DNA of 64,000 bases from Enterobacterales bacterium CwR94. GTDB taxonomy: Bacteria; Pseudomonadota; Gammaproteobacteria; Enterobacterales; Enterobacteriaceae. The stretch covers positions 171,383 to 235,382 of the forward strand of contig KZ478066.1 in the NCBI GenBank assembly GCA_002837195.1, in the 5' to 3' direction. The notes under the pieces were generated by a model. That model was not told the origin of the DNA and did not search any database. It was given only the letters and a program-made list of their open reading frames with translations. Positions 61,467 through 64,000 of this stretch are shown in pieces (position 1 is the first letter of the stretch; each line of letters begins with the position of its first letter). Made by a program: the position numbers and the translations under genes.

Positions 61467-61673
61467 TTAACCCAACCGCTGTTGCATCTCTCGTTGATGC
61501 TTGTGGTAATCCTCATCGCACTCCACTGAGCAGAAAGCAGTATCAGCCACGACCTTCTCATCAAGGCACCAGACGCACAAGCCATTGGGGCTTTTCAGCC
61601 TGGGCTGCCGTGCAGAAAGCGCTGCGTTGATAAGTGCTACTTCTTTCTCCTGTGCTAAGTCAGCTTCATCCAT
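61467..61673 (-). CDS. Small zinc-finger protein next to cI
   Basis: 68 aa: helical MDEADLAQEKEVALINAALS, then CVWC-x12-CSVEC and a His/Glu/Arg tail (DEDYHKHQREMQQRLG). It is a diverged paralogue of the protein at 49650-49862. It lies 50 bp downstream of cI on the same strand, so it may be read from pRM. Function unknown. Confidence 0.7.
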   Translation of the reverse strand: MDEADLAQEKEVALINAALSARQPRLKSPNGLCVWCLDEKVVADTAFCSVECDEDYHKHQREMQQRLG

Positions 61674-61724
61674 AAATGCTCCTACAGTTCAGTCTAATCA
61701 AACGTCTCTTCAGGCCACTGGGCC

Positions 61725-62366
61725 TTACAGCAGCCTTAACTTTGTCTCAATAGCCACGCCAATAATCTTGCAGTTTCCGTTGATAGGCGTCATAGGCCAT
61801 TGAGGATTCAATCCCTTCAGATACCTCTGGCTACCATCGATAGCCAGCTTCTTGAAGGTCGCTTCGTTGTCATCGACCAGCTTGGCGATCACTAGGTTGC
61901 CATTAGCTGCCTCTCTGCCGGTATCGAACAGGACGAACGTTCCTTCTGGAATGCTCAACCCCATCGGCGCAGTCATTGAGTCGCCTTCCACCTCAAGCCA
62001 GAATGCATCACCCTGTGTATGCGCGTCAGACTCAAGCCACAGGTCGATATCCTTCAAGGTATAGGCTTCGATAGCCTCTCCCCACGCGCCAGCCTGGATC
62101 TTGCTAAGGACAGGGTATTTGGTGCCAGTAGAGTATGGGCGTACATACTCGAAATTATCGCCTTTGATCGGCTGCTTGCCACTCAACAGCCATTCAATAT
62201 CGCAGCCAAGCACACGCGCCAGTTCCGGTAGATATCTTGGCCGCTGTGTTCGTCCGCTCTCTAACTGAACGATCGCCTGCTGTGTTGTCCCCACCTTTTC
62301 GGCAAGCTCTGTTTGTGTCAGGCCAAGCTCAGTCCTCTTCGCATAAACCCGCGCAGCAATCGCCAT
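61725..62366 (-). CDS. cI: CI-like prophage repressor with S24 peptidase domain
   Basis: 213 aa from ATG 62366 (GAGGTGG upstream). N-terminal HTH ([35 protein letters not shown]), a self-cleavage site AG in [11 protein letters not shown], and a LexA-type S24 domain with the catalytic Ser in [11 protein letters not shown] and Lys in EATFKKLAI. RecA-stimulated autocleavage should induce the prophage. A longer frame start at 62444 would run across the operator and is rejected. Divergent from cro across OR. Confidence 0.93.
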   Translation of the reverse strand: MAIAARVYAKRTELGLTQTELAEKVGTTQQAIVQLESGRTQRPRYLPELARVLGCDIEWLLSGKQPIKGDNFEYVRPYSTGTKYPVLSKIQAGAWGEAIEAYTLKDIDLWLESDAHTQGDAFWLEVEGDSMTAPMGLSIPEGTFVLFDTGREAANGNLVIAKLVDDNEATFKKLAIDGSQRYLKGLNPQWPMTPINGNCKIIGVAIETKLRLL

Positions 62367-62410
62367 TTTCCACCTCATAAAAAAAGAGATGTTCACAAGA
62401 AAAGCTGTAT

Positions 62411-62457
62411 TTGACAAACAAACTAAATTGTATTTAAAATACAAATAAGTTTGTCAA
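62411..62457. promoter_or_regulatory. OR with divergent pRM and pR
   Basis: A nested symmetric region: TTGACAAAC (62411-62419) and GTTTGTCAA (62449-62457) flank the 17-bp palindrome TTGTATTTAAAATACAA (62428-62444). pR reads TTGACA-N18-TAAAAT (62411-62440). pRM can start from TTGACA on the minus strand (62457-62452). The central palindrome shares TTGTATTTAAA with the OL region. Confidence 0.78.
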
Positions 62458-62466
62458 GGAGGCTAT

Positions 62467-62682
62467 ATGCAAACTATCTCTGAACGCCTCAAACAGAAAC
62501 GCTCTGAGCTGAATATGACTCAGTCAGAGCTGGCAATCAAAGCGGGTATTAAGCAGCAGTCCATTCAGCAGATCGAAGCCGGTGTCACCCAGCGTCCTCG
62601 CTTCTTGTTTGAAATAGCTAATGCCCTGCATTGTGATCCTGTTTGGCTGCAATACGGTAAAAGCGGCAGTCACCCCGCCTAA
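62467..62682 (+). CDS. cro: Cro-like repressor
   Basis: 71 aa: [40 protein letters not shown] helix-turn-helix, ending [11 protein letters not shown]. It has AAGGAGGC upstream and is the first gene of the pR operon. The HTH resembles the DNA-binding domain of the divergent CI (QQxIxQxExGxTQRPR in both), as expected for proteins sharing operators. Confidence 0.88.
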   Translation: MQTISERLKQKRSELNMTQSELAIKAGIKQQSIQQIEAGVTQRPRFLFEIANALHCDPVWLQYGKSGSHPA

Positions 62683-62690
62683 GCATTCCC

Positions 62691-62735
62691 CGCTCTCTAA
62701 CAACGGACATTCTGTCCTACGTCGCTGAAAAGCGA
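62691..62735 (+). promoter_or_regulatory. nutR (boxA and boxB)
   Basis: boxA CGCTCTCTAACA (62691-62702) and boxB TCGCT-GAAA-AGCGA (62722-62735) with a 19-bp spacer, between cro and cII exactly as in lambda. Same GAAA loop as nutL. Confidence 0.87.
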
Positions 62736-62818
62736 AACCCAAATTAAACAAATCAACTTACGCGCTAGCGGCTTCGCTTATGCGCGCAACTTTCTACATC
62801 ACAAGGAAATAGTAACGA

Positions 62819-63097
62819 ATGGAACGCGCAAACAAACGCAACGAGGCGCTGAAGATTGAAAGCGCCTTACTGAACAAGATCGCATTGATTGGCACTGAAA
62901 AGACTGCTGCCGCCATGGGTGTCGATAAGGCGCAGATTAGCCGCTGGAAACGCGACTGGCTGCCGAAGTTCTCGATGCTACTGGCAGTGCTGGAATGGGG
63001 TGTCGTCGATGACGAGATGGCTCATTTAGCCAGACAGGTGGCGAGCATTCTCACCAAAGAAAAAGCGCCGAACTGCGGGAACAGTTTCAGCGCCTAA
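62819..63097 (+). CDS. cII: Transcriptional activator CII
   Basis: 92 aa, very close to lambda CII: MERANKRNEALKIESALLNK (lambda MVRANKRNEALRIESALLNK), KAQISRWKRDWLPKFSMLLA and LEWGVVDDEMAHLARQVASI. It should activate pRE, pI and paQ equivalents to establish lysogeny and is an FtsH substrate protected by the CIII-like protein. The C-terminal tail differs from lambda. Confidence 0.96.
   Translation: MERANKRNEALKIESALLNKIALIGTEKTAAAMGVDKAQISRWKRDWLPKFSMLLAVLEWGVVDDEMAHLARQVASILTKEKAPNCGNSFSA
62828..62841 (-). promoter_or_regulatory. CII-binding site / pRE -35 region
   Basis: On the minus strand TTGC-N6-TTGC (62841-62828), the same sequence as the lambda pRE CII site and in the same place, inside the first codons of cII. 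It should direct leftward cI transcription with cro antisense. Confidence 0.8.
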
Positions 63098-63131
63098 TGC
63101 GAAATGACTGGATCAATTCACAGGAGTAATT

Positions 63132-63785
63132 ATGCGTGAAGATTATGAAAAACACCAGGTGCATCTTAGTTTGGATGTGCCTGAATCGTACAGAGCATCT
63201 GGCTTCATTTACGTTTTAAGTAATGAGGCAATGCCTGGCGTTTATAAAATCGGCATGACAAAGAACGAGCCTGAATCACGGGCTAAAGAAATATCATCAA
63301 GCACTGGCGTCCCATCGCCATTCAAAGTGTTAGCCGCGTATCACTCGATGAACCCAAGGGCAGACGAAAAGCTGATACATGAAGCTTTTGATGATTGCCG
63401 GATTAGTGCAAATCGTGAATTTTTTAGTCTTTCTGACGGAAAACAAATTGATGATGCGCTGCATGAAATAGGCTGCCTTGTTGGCCCTGAAAGGAGGGCT
63501 GACTGCGCAGACATTGCTGACTCTAACGTGTTCATCTCTTTTTCAAATGAGAGAGAGATAAATCTAACGGAGGAGCTTTATGAGCAGGGAATTGGTGGCT
63601 ACGTCGGCGACTTAACTTCAATCCGCAATTACCTGATTCGCATTGGAATGAGGCACGTGAAGGACATCATCACTCATCACCATGCATCAATTGTGATTAA
63701 CCAAGACAAGAGCATTTCTTTGGTTAAGTCATCAGGCACTCAAATGTGGGAGGCGCACCATGAGCAGCAATGTTCAGAGGGTTGA
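63132..63785 (+). CDS. GIY-YIG / T5orf172-type nuclease-like protein
   Basis: 217 aa. The N-terminal domain GFIYVLSNEAMPGVYKIGMT has the T5orf172/MUG113 GIY-YIG pattern (Y-V... Y-K-I-G), then PESRAKEISSSTGVPSPFKV, EKLIHEAFDDCRISANREFF with Glu/His expected in the active site. C-terminal half unrecognised. It sits between cII and gene O in the pR operon, an unusual cargo place. Possible nuclease or nucleic-acid binding role; activity unproven. Confidence 0.8.
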   Translation: MREDYEKHQVHLSLDVPESYRASGFIYVLSNEAMPGVYKIGMTKNEPESRAKEISSSTGVPSPFKVLAAYHSMNPRADEKLIHEAFDDCRISANREFFSLSDGKQIDDALHEIGCLVGPERRADCADIADSNVFISFSNEREINLTEELYEQGIGGYVGDLTSIRNYLIRIGMRHVKDIITHHHASIVINQDKSISLVKSSGTQMWEAHHEQQCSEG

Positions 63786-63948
63786 TTTCGCCAACCGCAA
63801 AATCTTACCAGATAAGCCAGGAGGTCATGTGGCCAACCTTGAAAACGGCTATCTGCGACTGGCTAATCAGATTCAGGATGCACTCTGCAAGGTTGAGCTA
63901 TCTGGGCGTGAATTCCGCGTCCTTAACTCAATTATCCGCCTGACATGA
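63760..63948 (+). pseudogene. Replication protein O, N-terminal fragment
   Basis: 62 codons: RVDFANRKILPDKPGGHVAN, LENGYLRLANQIQDALCKVE, LSGREFRVLNSIIRLT then TGA. This is the phage replication protein O N-terminal winged-helix domain, which normally continues ...RLTYGWNKK and to 250-300 aa. The frame is cut just after RLT where sequence unlike phage O begins (63946). Most of the origin-binding and P-interaction parts are lost from this frame, so the prophage is probably replication-defective unless the remainder resumes beyond the window. Confidence 0.7.
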
Positions 63949-64000
63949 TCTTACCCACGTAATGTGGACACAGCCCTAAGCGAGGTTCTGTTTTTCAAAT
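63946..64000. mobile_element. Probable insertion-sequence end interrupting gene O
   Basis: From TGATCTTACCCACG at 63946 the sequence no longer encodes O-like residues and begins with a TG terminus, followed by TGTGGACACAGCCC. It looks like the terminal inverted repeat of an IS, but only 55 bp are visible and I cannot name the family. Confidence 0.45.

Larger units (their letters stand above)
47359..64000. mobile_element. Lambdoid prophage, left part (continues past window)
   Basis: Lambda-type order and regulation: int and xis, recombination genes, kil-like, cIII and N on the minus strand (pL operon), cI, then cro, cII and O on the plus strand (pR operon), with nutL, nutR, OL and OR. The left end lies somewhere in 47359-47434, between the CRISPR repeat and the int stop; that 76-bp stretch is AT-rich and should contain attL. 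Structural and lysis genes would be beyond base 64000. Gene O is truncated by a probable insertion sequence, so lytic replication is doubtful. Confidence 0.93.

Overview
The window is chromosomal DNA of an Erwiniaceae-type enterobacterium (Erwinia/Pantoea-like). The gene order priC-ybaN-apt-dnaX-ybaB-recR-htpG-adk-hemH-gsk-ybaL-fsr-ushA-ybaK-ybaP-copA-cueR-ybbJ-qmcA-ybbN-ybbO-tesA-ybbA-ybbP-purK-purE-lpxH-ppiB-cysS-ybcJ-folD is the Escherichia coli 10-12 min backbone. It differs in lacking fetAB, rhsD and the sfm cluster and in carrying accessory inserts between backbone genes.

Layout. 1-6.9 kb: replication/repair and heat-shock backbone (dnaX keeps the tau/gamma frameshift site; htpG has a sigma-32 promoter). 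7.0-11.0 kb: a divergent LysR gene and a tightly overlapped four-gene operon (PP-loop ATPase, Nudix hydrolase, class V PLP enzyme, EamA exporter) inserted between htpG and adk. Its composition matches what I remember of the Erwinia amylovora 6-thioguanine operon ycfABCD. 11-14.2 kb: adk, hemH, gsk. 14.3-17.2 kb: a gtrA-gtrB-gtrII type O-antigen glucosylation cassette between gsk and ybaL. 17.2-37.8 kb: backbone with a PACE efflux pump/LysR pair, copA/cueR with a clear CueR box, an ybbA-ybbP transporter in which ybbP carries an apparent 1-nt frameshift, and purEK with a PurR box. 38-45.5 kb: cysS, an orphan AAA ATPase, a MipA/OmpV plus two-component cluster, ybcJ, folD and a DUF1198 gene.

45.4-47.4 kb: a type I-F style CRISPR array (12 repeats, 11 spacers, leader on the left, no cas gene in the window). 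The tail of the DUF1198 gene, the leader and one repeat occur a second time 1.7 kb downstream at about 90% identity, and all coding differences are synonymous. Between the copies lie the array, a truncated DUF4225-type fragment that begins inside the decayed last repeat, and an AT-rich two-helix membrane protein gene.

47.4-64 kb: the left part of a lambdoid prophage with a full lambda-type control circuit: int, xis, recombination exonuclease, kil-like gene, cIII, N, nutL, OL/pL, lysogeny cargo (P63C protein, 52-aa membrane protein, DUF3024 protein, zinc-finger protein), cI, OR, cro, nutR, cII with a CII site, a GIY-YIG protein and a replication gene O that stops abruptly where a probable insertion sequence begins. 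The most striking result is that CRISPR spacer 3 matches the integrase gene of this adjacent prophage perfectly (32/32) with a consensus I-F PAM (CC). A second spacer (10) is a degenerate match to another early gene with changes in the seed and PAM. The array is therefore self-targeting, so interference should be absent, blocked (for example by an anti-CRISPR) or otherwise tolerated.
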